From: JACRDV01 sp024860865 [NCBI: Methanobacteriota archaeon]
GTDB taxonomy: Archaea > JACRDV01
Direction: 5' to 3'
Length of the DNA stretch: 21,311 bases
NCBI GenBank assembly: GCA_024860865.1
Contig: JACRDV010000069.1
Span: 1-21,311, forward strand
The position numbers were made by a program, and so were the translations under genes. Under the pieces are notes generated by a model. That model did not search any database. It was not told the origin of the DNA and saw only the letters and a list, made by a program, of their open reading frames with translations. Shown here piece by piece: positions 8,153-15,490 of this stretch (position 1 is the first letter of the stretch; every line of letters starts with the position of its first letter).

Positions 8153-9301
8153 TTAATATTTCAATTTAAAATTAGAGGGTTGAAGTTTCTCTGGAAGGAA
8201 TTTGGCTATTTTAAGCATTTTGTTAGTAAAACTCCTTTGGATTGGTCTTGCAGTGTTTTTCTCATGCATTTTAATTGTTGTTTTAGGTAGCTGGCTGGTG
8301 AAACTGCTTTCCCCATTTATATTTGACCTGAGTCTCAGCCATTCTCCAACCTTAGACCACACCTCTTTTTGAAACTTGGAGCTGACGAAAAGCCCTATGT
8401 GTTTTGTTGGGAAAATCAACGTCTTTTTGTCCTTGCTAGAGACAGCTTCCTCCAGGGGCTTACAAGCATCCGCAGGCACTATGTGGTCTAATTCCGCAAC
8501 GATATTTAGCACTGGCATATTTATCTTTCGCAAATCAATGCGCTTTCCATCTATCCTCATCTCATTTTTTATTAATAAGTTTTTTTGATAGCAATCCTTC
8601 AAGAATTGCCTAAAAGCCTCTCCAGCTTGGTCAGGGCTATCAAATATCCATTTTTCCATTCTAAGAAAGTTCTTAGTAAATTCTACATTATCAACATGTT
8701 CCAAGAAAGTAACGTACTTATCTATTATAAGTCGGAATGGATTCAACAACAGAAAGATGTTATTTAAGAAATCCCCAGGGACATTACCTAAGGTATCTAC
8801 AATTTTGTCCACATCAAAGTATTTCACCCATATGTGCAAAAGGCCTGCTTGTGTGCTAAAGTCAATAGGAGCCACTACAGCAATTAGATTCTTCACTTTG
8901 TCAGGATGTAGTGCAGCATACATAACTGAAAGAGTTCCACCTTGGCAAACTCCTAAAAGAGAAATCTTATTTATGCCAGACCTTTTTTTAATGATCTCTA
9001 CTGCTCTATCAATATAGCCATTGATATAATCATCAAGAGTTAGAAATTTATCTGCTCTGCTCGGATATCCCCAATCGATAAGATAAATATCCATACCCTG
9101 CTCTAATAGCCTCCGAATCATGCTCCTATCTGGTTGGAGGTCGAGCATATAAAATCGATTTACCAAGGCATATACTATTAATAGAGGTACTGGGTGGATT
9201 TTCTCTGCCATTGGATAATAATGGAGTAGCTTAAATTTGTCCTCCTCATAAACCACTTCAGAGGGCGTAGTGCCAACATCTATGTCAAAATTTTTAAACA
9301 T
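8153..9301 (-). CDS. phaC: Class III-type polyhydroxyalkanoate synthase catalytic subunit
   Basis: 382 aa from the ATG at 9301. It polymerises (R)-3-hydroxyacyl-CoA into PHA. The lipase-like box is GVCQGG with nucleophile Cys119, as in PHA synthases and unlike Ser hydrolases. Asp272 is in AELDHIVP and His301 in FPTKHIGLF. DIYLIDWGYPSRAD and the DSPDQAGEAFRQFLKDCYQ stretch are also typical of class III PhaC. After the domain ends there is a basic tail of about 55 residues that bacterial class III enzymes generally lack. A TTG seven codons upstream is possible, but the ATG has AAGGAAG before it and a TATA-like box at 9340-9347 would start transcription near 9317, inside the longer version. Confidence 0.93.
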   Translation of the reverse strand: MFKNFDIDVGTTPSEVVYEEDKFKLLHYYPMAEKIHPVPLLIVYALVNRFYMLDLQPDRSMIRRLLEQGMDIYLIDWGYPSRADKFLTLDDYINGYIDRAVEIIKKRSGINKISLLGVCQGGTLSVMYAALHPDKVKNLIAVVAPIDFSTQAGLLHIWVKYFDVDKIVDTLGNVPGDFLNNIFLLLNPFRLIIDKYVTFLEHVDNVEFTKNFLRMEKWIFDSPDQAGEAFRQFLKDCYQKNLLIKNEMRIDGKRIDLRKINMPVLNIVAELDHIVPADACKPLEEAVSSKDKKTLIFPTKHIGLFVSSKFQKEVWSKVGEWLRLRSNINGESSFTSQLPKTTIKMHEKNTARPIQRSFTNKMLKIAKFLPEKLQPSNFKLKY

Positions 9302-9337
9302 ATTAAACTTCCTTACACTCAATTTTTATTATTGAAT

Positions 9338-9356
9338 TATTTTATAGAGTTATAAA
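9338..9356 (-). promoter_or_regulatory. TATA-like promoter of phaC
   Basis: Read on the minus strand, TTTTATAACTCTATAAAA contains TATA elements 35-50 nt before the phaC ATG. A start site about 27 nt downstream leaves a short leader with the AAGGAAG site. phaC can therefore be expressed apart from the upstream phaE-like genes, despite being on the same strand. Confidence 0.4.
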
Positions 9357-9493
9357 ACTTAAAGATTGTTAAATTATTCTCCCTTTGTACGACAAACAGT
9401 AGTATAAAGTCAGACAAAAATTAGAAGATAATTAAAAGAGTACTATTCACTCGATTAAAAAAATTAAAATAAATTTTTTTCTTATTTCATTTT

Positions 9494-10072
9494 TCAAGAA
9501 AGGGCTTTAACTTGGCCAGATAGTTCTCTCACTTGTTTTTTTAGAAGATGTATCTCTCTATTAATTTCATCTATATCGCTTTTAGTTGGAAGGGACATTG
9601 TTTTTAGGTACCCTTGTGAAACATCCTCATAATATTTTCTAAAATCTAAAAAACTATTAATAAACGCCCCAAAATCTGAAGCAAATTCGTCTGATCTTAA
9701 AAATTTGTCAAAAGTCTCTTCATACGTGCTTATCCAAGCATTGTAAGATTCTTTATAACTTTCAATGGTTATTTCTCCCTTCATCATTTTTGATGTCACA
9801 TCGCGCATCTTCCCCATAGCTTCGGTCCAAGGCCTATAAAACTTAAAGTAGAAGTTCATCCAAGCCTTATAGAATTTTGTAAAAACCTCAAAGCCTTTAA
9901 AAAATTTTTCAGTAATTTCTTTCGCTGGTCCTAAGAGCGTCATTCCTAGAAACTTGCCAAAGGTTTCTTCATAGGTTTTCGTCCATAAATTGTAGAACTC
10001 TTTGTAGGCCTCAGGGCTTGCAGCCCCTCTTGTAATTTCTGCCATTTTTTTTAGTTGCTCTTCGGTCATCAT
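9494..10072 (-). CDS. PhaE-like PHA synthase subunit (downstream half of a repeat array)
   Basis: 192 aa. Class III synthases need a non-catalytic PhaE partner that stabilises PhaC. Evidence is the position upstream of phaC, a helical Trp/Tyr/Phe-rich body, and a C-terminal tail (MSLPTKSDIDEINREIHLLK, then KQVREL) resembling the PhaE C-terminus. Residues 12-45 hold the module TRGAASPEAYKEFYNLWTKTYEETF and residues 96-130 a diverged one (GEITIESYKESYNAWISTYEETF). It starts with tandem ATGs at 10072/10069, seven nucleotides after the upstream gene's stop, with no clear ribosome site, so reinitiation is likely. Its start falls in the middle of a repeat module. PhaE is the best guess for this pair; phasin is the alternative. 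Confidence 0.7.
   Translation of the reverse strand: MMTEEQLKKMAEITRGAASPEAYKEFYNLWTKTYEETFGKFLGMTLLGPAKEITEKFFKGFEVFTKFYKAWMNFYFKFYRPWTEAMGKMRDVTSKMMKGEITIESYKESYNAWISTYEETFDKFLRSDEFASDFGAFINSFLDFRKYYEDVSQGYLKTMSLPTKSDIDEINREIHLLKKQVRELSGQVKALS
9944..10041 (-). repeat. Direct DNA repeat, copy D (98 nt)
   Basis: It matches 10215-10312 with about two mismatches over 98 nt (offset 271). It encodes the end of one module, SPEAYKEFYNLWTKTYEETFGKFLG, in the downstream PhaE-like gene. Confidence 0.85.
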
Positions 10073-10079
10073 TCAGCCA

Positions 10080-10925
10080 TCATATCCATAGTTTATAAAG
10101 TTTAAAGTAGAAATCCATTCCCATTTTATAAAATTTCATAAGAGTGGTAGCATAGGTTTCTGAAATTTCCCAAAAGGGGTCAAACGCTCCTTTAACAGAT
10201 TCGAACATTGGTACTCCTAGAAACTTGCCAAAGGTTTCTTCATAGGTTTTCATCCATAAATTGTAGAACTCTTTGTAGGCCTCAGGGCTTGCAGTCCCTC
10301 TTGTAATTTCTGTTGCTTTATCTGACATATTTTTCATTGCATCGATCCATGGACTATAAAGTTTAAAGTAGGAATCCATCCACATCCTCATAATATTAAT
10401 CAAAGAATCAGAGTATATTCTTAACACTCCGGTCCAATGTCCAAATAATTCTCTCGTAGATTCAATAGCAGCTGGTCCCAGAAGATCATCAAAAATATCC
10501 TCATAAGTCTCTACCCACCTATCGTACAGCTCTTTATATTCCCTTGGATCAGTCTCTCCCTCCAGCATTTCTGTTGTTTTCTTCGATAAATCCTCCAGTG
10601 CGGCTATCCATAACTTATAACGCCCTACAGAGTCATCAGCACCTTTTAACAATTTCTCAAATGTTTCCTTAGTTGGCGCAAGGAGAGGCGTTCCTATAAA
10701 CTTGCCAATGGTTTCTTCATAGGTTTTCGTCCATAAATTGTAGAACTCTTTGTAGGCCTCAGGGCTTGCAGTCCCTCTTGTAATTTCTGTTGCTTTATCT
10801 GACATATTTTTCATCGCATCGATCCATGGACTATAAAGTTTAAAGTAGGAATCCAACCACATTTTGGTTATATTGCTATATCCGTCGGACCAAATTTTAA
10901 AAAAATTTCTTTCTCCTCCAATCAT
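10080..10925 (-). CDS. PhaE/phasin-like repeat protein (upstream half)
   Basis: 281 aa, soluble, helical, rich in Trp, Tyr and Lys. Three modules are visible near residues 34-76, 106-146 and 193-235. Each runs W-[IL]-x-A-[ML]-x-x-[ML]-S-x-K-x-T-E, then G-[TE]-[AT]-[SD]-P-x-x-Y-K-E-[FL]-Y-x-x-W-x-x-T-Y-E. The first and third are 159 residues apart and almost identical. The protein stops after YFKLYKLWI, exactly where a fourth module would continue; the next gene resumes that module. The ATG at 10925 is chosen because GGGGG sits six nucleotides before it; an ATG eight codons upstream at 10949 has no such site. It is probably a PHA granule or synthase partner, inferred from context and resemblance to PhaE. 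Confidence 0.65.
   Translation of the reverse strand: MIGGERNFFKIWSDGYSNITKMWLDSYFKLYSPWIDAMKNMSDKATEITRGTASPEAYKEFYNLWTKTYEETIGKFIGTPLLAPTKETFEKLLKGADDSVGRYKLWIAALEDLSKKTTEMLEGETDPREYKELYDRWVETYEDIFDDLLGPAAIESTRELFGHWTGVLRIYSDSLINIMRMWMDSYFKLYSPWIDAMKNMSDKATEITRGTASPEAYKEFYNLWMKTYEETFGKFLGVPMFESVKGAFDPFWEISETYATTLMKFYKMGMDFYFKLYKLWI
10215..10378 (-). repeat. Direct DNA repeat, copy C (164 nt)
   Basis: It matches 10692-10855 with about four mismatches over 164 nt at a fixed offset of 477 nt. It encodes the third module of the upstream PhaE-like protein. The low divergence implies recent duplication or gene conversion. Confidence 0.9.
10692..10855 (-). repeat. Direct DNA repeat, copy A (164 nt)
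   Basis: Partner of 10215-10378. It encodes the first module (DSYFKLYSPWIDAMKNMSDK onward) of the same protein. Confidence 0.9.
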
Positions 10926-10949
10926 TATATTCCCCCAAGTTAATTTCAT

Positions 10950-11071
10950 TAATCATGTATTTAAAATTCATTTCATAGTCTAACTAGATATATAAAAAAT
11001 AATAATAAATCAAACAACAATAATTACTCTTTGTATTTATTTTTTGTGTTTGAACAAAAAACAGGAGGCAT
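10950..11071. promoter_or_regulatory. Divergent promoter region between PhaE-like genes and phaB1
   Basis: 122 nt of very AT-rich DNA. On the minus strand, TTTATATAT (10988-10996) is a TATA candidate about 65 nt before the PhaE-like ATG. On the plus strand, TATTTAT near 11034-11040 is a weaker candidate for phaB1. Shared regulation of synthase partner and reductase is plausible. No clear operator palindrome is seen. Confidence 0.4.
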
Positions 11072-11077
11072 GTGTTA

Positions 11078-11923
11078 GTGGGTGAAAGATTAAAAGGTAA
11101 AACAGCTTTGGTTACAGGGGCTTCAAGAGGAATTGGAAAAGCGATTGCACTAGCTTTAGCAGAAGAGGGAGCTAGTGTGGCAATTAATTACCAACATAGA
11201 GAAGATGAAGCAAGAGAAGTTGCAAAATTAGCGGAGCAAATAGCAAAAACTGAGCAATTATACACTGCTGCTCTATTAATAGATCACCTAGAAACTAGAG
11301 AGCATGCACAGGAAGTAGCAAAAGTAGTGGAAGAACTAGGCGGGTCAGCAATGATTTGCCAAGCAAACGTCAGCAAGATTGAAGAAGTATATCGAATGAG
11401 AGATGAAGTGCTAAAAGAGTTTGGCAAAATAGATATTTTAGTCAATAATGCCGGAATTACTAGAGACAAAACGCTAGTTAAAATGACGCCAGAAATGTGG
11501 AGAGAAGTCCTATCTGTAAACTTAGATGGAGTTTTTTATTGCACTAAAGCAGTTGTGGAAGGAATGATAGAAAGAAGATGGGGAAGAATAATCAATACAT
11601 CATCGGTGGTAGGTGAAATGGGGAATATTGGGCAAACAAATTATGCCGCGTCTAAAGCAGGATTGATTGGCTTTACAAAGGCTTTGGCAAGAGAATTAGC
11701 CGGAAAAGGAATAACTGTAAATGCAATTGCTCCAGGTTTTACAGAAACAGAAATGGTAGCTTCGGTGCCAAAGAATGTACTGGAAAAAATTGTGGCTCAA
11801 ATACCGCTAGGTAGGCTTGGAAGACCAAGAGAAATAGCAAGAGCTGTAATTTTTTTGGCTTCAGAAGATGGAGATTATATAACCGGCCAAGTTTTAGATG
11901 TAAATGGCGGACTATATATGTAA
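11078..11923 (+). CDS. phaB: SDR reductase, probable acetoacetyl-CoA reductase (PhaB/FabG type)
   Basis: 281 aa. It probably reduces acetoacetyl-CoA to (R)-3-hydroxybutyryl-CoA. Classic SDR features: TGASRGIG at 13-20, NNAG at 123-126, and catalytic Ser176, Tyr189 and Lys193 (YAASK). The end of beta-2 reads AINYQHR without an acidic residue, which suggests NADPH. It is about 35 residues longer than usual: an insertion of about 32 residues follows REVAK near residue 50 and ends at a second QEVAK copy. GGAGG at 11064-11068 is nine nucleotides before the GTG at 11078 but only three before the GTG at 11072, so 11078 is preferred. A FabG role in lipid synthesis is less likely in an archaeon. Confidence 0.85.
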   Translation: MGERLKGKTALVTGASRGIGKAIALALAEEGASVAINYQHREDEAREVAKLAEQIAKTEQLYTAALLIDHLETREHAQEVAKVVEELGGSAMICQANVSKIEEVYRMRDEVLKEFGKIDILVNNAGITRDKTLVKMTPEMWREVLSVNLDGVFYCTKAVVEGMIERRWGRIINTSSVVGEMGNIGQTNYAASKAGLIGFTKALARELAGKGITVNAIAPGFTETEMVASVPKNVLEKIVAQIPLGRLGRPREIARAVIFLASEDGDYITGQVLDVNGGLYM

Positions 11924-12125
11924 TGTACCGCTACACCATCCAACATTAAATATTTCAATCTTATTTTTCTAAATTATTTTCTGCAATCTTTGCAAATTCC
12001 ACAAAACTAAATTATTGGATATTTCAATGGACTATGTTTTGTGAGGGACAAGTAATCGATATTTTTTCGAGTTTAAATATCATTTAATAACTTATAACAT
12101 TAGTTAATCTTACAAGAGTGCGTTT

Positions 12126-13304
12126 TCACCTTTCAACTATCGTGGCTATCCCTTGCCCACCTCCTATGCAAAGAGAAGCAAGACCGTATGTTCCTTCTCT
12201 TCTCTGCAACTCATATAATAGAGTAATTAGAATTCTCGCCCCACTAGCCCCTATAGGATGACCAAGAGCTATAGCACCGCCGTTTACATTTACTTTTTCC
12301 ATATCCCAACCCATCATCTTACTTACTGCAACGCTTTGAGCTGCGAAGGCTTCATTAACTTCTATTAAGTCTAAGTCTTCCAATTTTAATCCTGCCCTGT
12401 TCAAAGCTTTTTTACTAGCATTCAATGGACCTATTCCCATTATTTCAGGCGGGACTCCAGCAGATGCATAGCTCTTAATAACGGCCATCGGTTCAATCCC
12501 CTTTTCCTCCGCTTTTTTCTCTGACATCAAGACTACAACAGCTGCCCCATCATTTATTCCACAAGAATTCCCCGCCGTCACACTTCCATCTTTTTTAAAA
12601 GCTGGTTTTAACTTACAAAGAGCTTCGAGAGTAGTTCCAAAGCGCGGAAATTCATCAGTATCAAAAACAATAGGCTCTCCTTTTTGTTGTGGAACCGTTA
12701 CTGGAACTATCTCTTCCTTAAACTTCCCTCCTTTTACTGCTGCCTCTGCCCTTTTTTGGCTTTTTAATGCAAATTCATCTTGCTCTTCTCTAGTAATTTT
12801 AAACCTTTCAGCGATATTTTCAGCAGTAATCCCCATATGACAATTATTAAAAACATCCATAAGCCCATCGTGAACCATTAAATCTATGAGCTCATCGTTA
12901 CCCATTTTAATTCCCCATCTAGCTCTTTTAATAGCATAAGGCGCGGTTGACATTGATTCGACTCCGCCTGCCAAAATTATATCTGCATCTTTAAGCATTA
13001 TCGCTTGGGCACCTAAAATTATAGATTTTAATCCTGATCCGCAAACCTTATTAACGCAATAAGACGGGACTTCAACTGGAATTCCTGCTCTAATAGCTGC
13101 TTCTCTAGCAATGTTCTGGCCATTGCCTGCTGAAAGAACATTTCCTAAAATTACCTCATCAACTTCCTTTGGGTCAACATTTGCCCTTTTTAAAGCTTCT
13201 TTTAAAACTATCTCTCCAAGCTGAGGTGGAGTAAAATCTTTTAAACTTCCTCCAAATTTTCCTACTGGAGTTCGAACTCCTGTAACAATAACTGGCTTTT
13301 CCAT
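12126..13304 (-). CDS. phaA: Acetyl-CoA acetyltransferase (beta-ketothiolase)
   Basis: 392 aa, typical thiolase length. It condenses two acetyl-CoA to acetoacetyl-CoA, the entry to PHB. Acyl-enzyme Cys88 is in NKVCGSGLK, His349 in [12 protein letters not shown] and the second Cys (379) in [11 protein letters not shown]. This is the bacterial AtoB/PhaA-type arrangement, distinct from the archaeal mevalonate-pathway thiolase, so acquisition together with the PHA genes is likely. It lies 65 nt downstream of the large repeat-protein gene on the same strand, converging with phaB1 across about 200 nt. Degradative use in beta-oxidation is the alternative, but no beta-oxidation genes are present here. 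Confidence 0.93.
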   Translation of the reverse strand: MEKPVIVTGVRTPVGKFGGSLKDFTPPQLGEIVLKEALKRANVDPKEVDEVILGNVLSAGNGQNIAREAAIRAGIPVEVPSYCVNKVCGSGLKSIILGAQAIMLKDADIILAGGVESMSTAPYAIKRARWGIKMGNDELIDLMVHDGLMDVFNNCHMGITAENIAERFKITREEQDEFALKSQKRAEAAVKGGKFKEEIVPVTVPQQKGEPIVFDTDEFPRFGTTLEALCKLKPAFKKDGSVTAGNSCGINDGAAVVVLMSEKKAEEKGIEPMAVIKSYASAGVPPEIMGIGPLNASKKALNRAGLKLEDLDLIEVNEAFAAQSVAVSKMMGWDMEKVNVNGGAIALGHPIGASGARILITLLYELQRREGTYGLASLCIGGGQGIATIVER

Positions 13305-13369
13305 TCTAGATTACCAATAAATTATTAGATACTTCACAGACCCCAATATTGATGCTGTTCTCTTTCCCG

Positions 13370-14416
13370 TTAAGTTGGCTTGTAGCGATAAACAAAATCG
13401 ACCCACATCTTTGAGAATCTTAAAGAAGTATCCATATAAACTTTTAGCATGCTTGTCATTGGAGCAAACATTTCTTTCATTGGCTTGAGCATTGGAATCT
13501 CAAGAATGTCAGTAACAGCTTTTTCGTACAACTTTACCCATAGGGTGAGAAATTCCTTTTGAACTTCTGGAGCCGTATCTACTTTGACCATATCACTCGC
13601 TTTCTCTGACATTTTTTCTAAAGCAGGCATCCAGGACTTAAAGAGCCTTAAATACACATTAAAGCTTTCTAAAAAGCTTTCGAGCATTAGCTTTGTTGGT
13701 AACTCTCTTTCTGCTCCAAAAATCTTACTGAAAGTCTCTTTATAAGTGTCCATCCATAAGTTGTAAAATTCTTCATATGCTGTTGGAGAAGCCTTGCCTT
13801 CAGCAATTTCTGCTGTTTTTTCAGCAATTTTTCCAGTTACATCTATCCATGGTTTAAAAAGTTTTTCAAAAGATTCTTTCCAAACATTTGAAGCTTTTGC
13901 GAGAAAACCTATAAACATTTCCGGCACGCCAAAGTAATATCCAAAGGCCCCCTTCAACGGTTCGGATACCGGCGGCTTAAAGGAATAATCTAAAATTTTT
14001 TTATAATTTTCCAACCATAGAGCATAAAATTCTCTAAGCTTTTCAGGAGTTGTTGGCCCTGTCAATGCTTCAGAAGTTTTCTTTGAAATGTCCTCTAATG
14101 TTGAAATCCAAGATTTATAGGCTGCAATATTATCTTCACTAGTTTTTAAAAACTTTTCAAAAATTTCTTTATCTAGTGAAGGCGTTACTAACTTGCTGAA
14201 GGTATCTTTATACGTGGTAATCCACAACTCATAAAACTCTTTGTAGGCCTCTGGGCTTGCAGCCCCTCTTGTAATTTCTGTTGCTTTATCTGACATATTT
14301 TGCATTGCATCGCTCCATTGTTTAAAAAGCGCCCCATAAGATTCTTCCCAATTTTTTAAAAAGTCATCATAAAAATTTATCCATTTCTCAGTGCTGGTTT
14401 TCTTTTCTTCTTCCAT
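13370..14416 (-). CDS. Large phasin/PhaE-like protein with four repeat modules
   Basis: 348 aa from the ATG at 14416, which follows GAGGGTGA at a good distance; a longer frame to 14488 starts with unrelated sequence. Four modules lie near residues 34-77, 103-141, 190-232 and 262-299, for example SDKATEITRGAASPEAYKEF, EKTAEIAEGKASPTAYEEFY and SEKASDMVKVDTAPEVQKEF. The first is nearly identical, also in DNA, to the modules in the PhaE-like genes. It is soluble, acidic and helical with regularly spaced Trp and Tyr. Directly upstream of phaA, it is probably a granule-coating or synthase-binding protein. It lacks the PhaE-like LPTKSDIDE tail, which favours a phasin role over a synthase-subunit role. 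Confidence 0.65.
   Translation of the reverse strand: MEEEKKTSTEKWINFYDDFLKNWEESYGALFKQWSDAMQNMSDKATEITRGAASPEAYKEFYELWITTYKDTFSKLVTPSLDKEIFEKFLKTSEDNIAAYKSWISTLEDISKKTSEALTGPTTPEKLREFYALWLENYKKILDYSFKPPVSEPLKGAFGYYFGVPEMFIGFLAKASNVWKESFEKLFKPWIDVTGKIAEKTAEIAEGKASPTAYEEFYNLWMDTYKETFSKIFGAERELPTKLMLESFLESFNVYLRLFKSWMPALEKMSEKASDMVKVDTAPEVQKEFLTLWVKLYEKAVTDILEIPMLKPMKEMFAPMTSMLKVYMDTSLRFSKMWVDFVYRYKPT
14235..14318 (-). repeat. Direct DNA repeat, copy F (84 nt)
   Basis: It matches part of the 10215-10378 and 10692-10855 repeats with about four to five mismatches over 84 nt, nearly 4 kb away in a different gene. It encodes the first module of the large repeat protein. Confidence 0.85.
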
Positions 14417-14826
14417 AGTTTCACCCTCTTTGTGTTTTATTGAAAAACTTTCGTTTCTTGAATGTTGCCGGTAACAATACAAAAACAAAAAACCTAAGCT
14501 AAGTTTTTGCTCTAGCTGAGAAAGCTAGAGAGGTTTTATTTTCATTTGATTTCAAATAAATGGCCTTTTATGTTGGTTGGATTTTAATATATAAACCTTA
14601 TTAATATGAAGGCTTTGGGACATAATTAGGCATTCATCCTCGATAGCGGATATCCCATCTATATGTTTCAAATAGCAAAGCCGCTTAAGATTATAATCGC
14701 ACGCCCTCGTAAATGCCTCCTGCTTTCTTCGCAAATTAATTCTCTTTCGCAGCGGAATAGAAAAATTCCTTTTGTAATATCAAAGTGCTATGATAGGAAA
14801 ACTTCTAACGAAGCAATCGATTTTTA
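14417..14826. other. Gene-free stretch with a perfect hairpin
   Basis: No convincing gene. It contains the leader of the large repeat-protein gene and a perfect 8-bp inverted repeat at 14510-14530 (CTCTAGCT, 5-nt loop, AGCTAGAG). The hairpin is followed on the minus strand by two T-runs within 35 nt and on the plus strand by GGTTTTATTTTC, so it could be a terminator for either strand or an operator. Short frames here show no protein-like composition. Confidence 0.4.
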
Positions 14827-15112
14827 GAGGAAGTTAGAAAAGAGACAAAAGAAAAGATCTATTTAATTCTGATAACTGGTCTGTTCATAGATCAAAAGCT
14901 TTTAAAGAATTTGTTGAAAAGGATGGGAAAATCGAGCTTGTTTATCTTTCAACAAATACTTGGTCGAATAGAATTGAGTAATTTTTTCTCGACACTTAAA
15001 GGAGATGTAATTAACAATTAACAACAACAGCAACAAAGCAAAGAAGAGCTTAAAAAAAGCAATAGTTAGATATGTCGAGTGTTCTATCAAAAAAATAATT
15101 TTAAATTTATAA
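14827..15112 (+). pseudogene. IS630-type transposase remnant (C-terminal DDE part)
   Basis: Joining frames recovers a protein-like string: EEVRKETKEKIYLIL (from 14827), DNWSVHRSKAFKEFVEKDGK and then IELVYLS (from 14871), FSTLKGDVINN, and KKAIVRYVECSIKKIILNL ending at 15112. This follows the IS630/Tc1-like pattern ..LILDN.S.H.SK..KEF......IELVYL.........E..FS.LK..V. The Asp of the DN motif and the start of the following H-x-S-K helix are present, but the PPYSPxLNPIE motif has decayed to STNTWSNRIE. There are at least two frameshifts and several stops, and no N-terminal half or terminal repeats. It is a dead fragment inside the PHA locus. Confidence 0.55.
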
Positions 15113-15235
15113 AACTCGACTTTTTTATATTTAGATTATCTAACTATTTTTGTCAAAATAATTAAATTCTATAATTTTTGGTATACAACAGTAAACATTA
15201 TTAATTAATTATAGTTATTAAAGAAATAGAAAAAC

Positions 15236-15466
15236 ATGACTGACAAACAAACTCCTAAACAACTACCGGATAACTTCTATGCTTATATGATTTACTTCCC
15301 AACAATGCAACTTTTCTACTGGAATTTGCTTCAGTACTTTTTGTTCGTTACTACGCTGACACATATGGCAAATAAGCTCCTATTGCCCTATAGACAACCC
15401 ACCACTGACAAGATTACTAACAAAACCTCCAAAGTAGACCTTAGACCAGATCCAAGTTTTGCGTAA
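15236..15466 (+). CDS. Small aromatic-rich protein sharing a segment with the second reductase
   Basis: 76 aa. Residues 14-50 are rich in Tyr, Phe, Trp, Leu and Met and contain YFPTMQLFYWNLLQYFLF, long enough for one membrane-inserted or interface helix. The remainder is polar. The block M-[ST]-[DE]-K-Q ... YFP[ST]MxLFY also begins the 307-aa reductase at 17466, so this is probably real and functional. An AT-rich TATA-like element is centred about 28 nt before the ATG and no ribosome site is seen, which suggests a leaderless transcript, as for the reductase. I infer a granule- or membrane-surface role. It is not a family I can name. Confidence 0.55.
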   Translation: MTDKQTPKQLPDNFYAYMIYFPTMQLFYWNLLQYFLFVTTLTHMANKLLLPYRQPTTDKITNKTSKVDLRPDPSFA

Positions 15467-15490
15467 GAAACTAAAAACAGGAATTTATAG

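Noticed and set aside
10045-10052. Run of eight A on the minus strand as a programmed frameshift site joining the two PhaE-like genes
   Set aside because: The upstream stop (10080-10082) comes before the run, so slippage there cannot fuse the two frames; reinitiation is simpler.
9944-10855. CRISPR-like array
   Set aside because: The repeats are coding, 98-164 nt long, few, and separated by coding sequence of unequal length.
14552-14734. 60-codon minus-strand frame
   Set aside because: Composition is not protein-like, there is no ribosome site, and it lies in a stretch with decayed DNA.
14902-15090. 62-codon minus-strand frame with a hydrophobic start
   Set aside because: It is antisense to the IS630-type remnant; the hydrophobic run comes from complementing Lys-rich coding on the plus strand.
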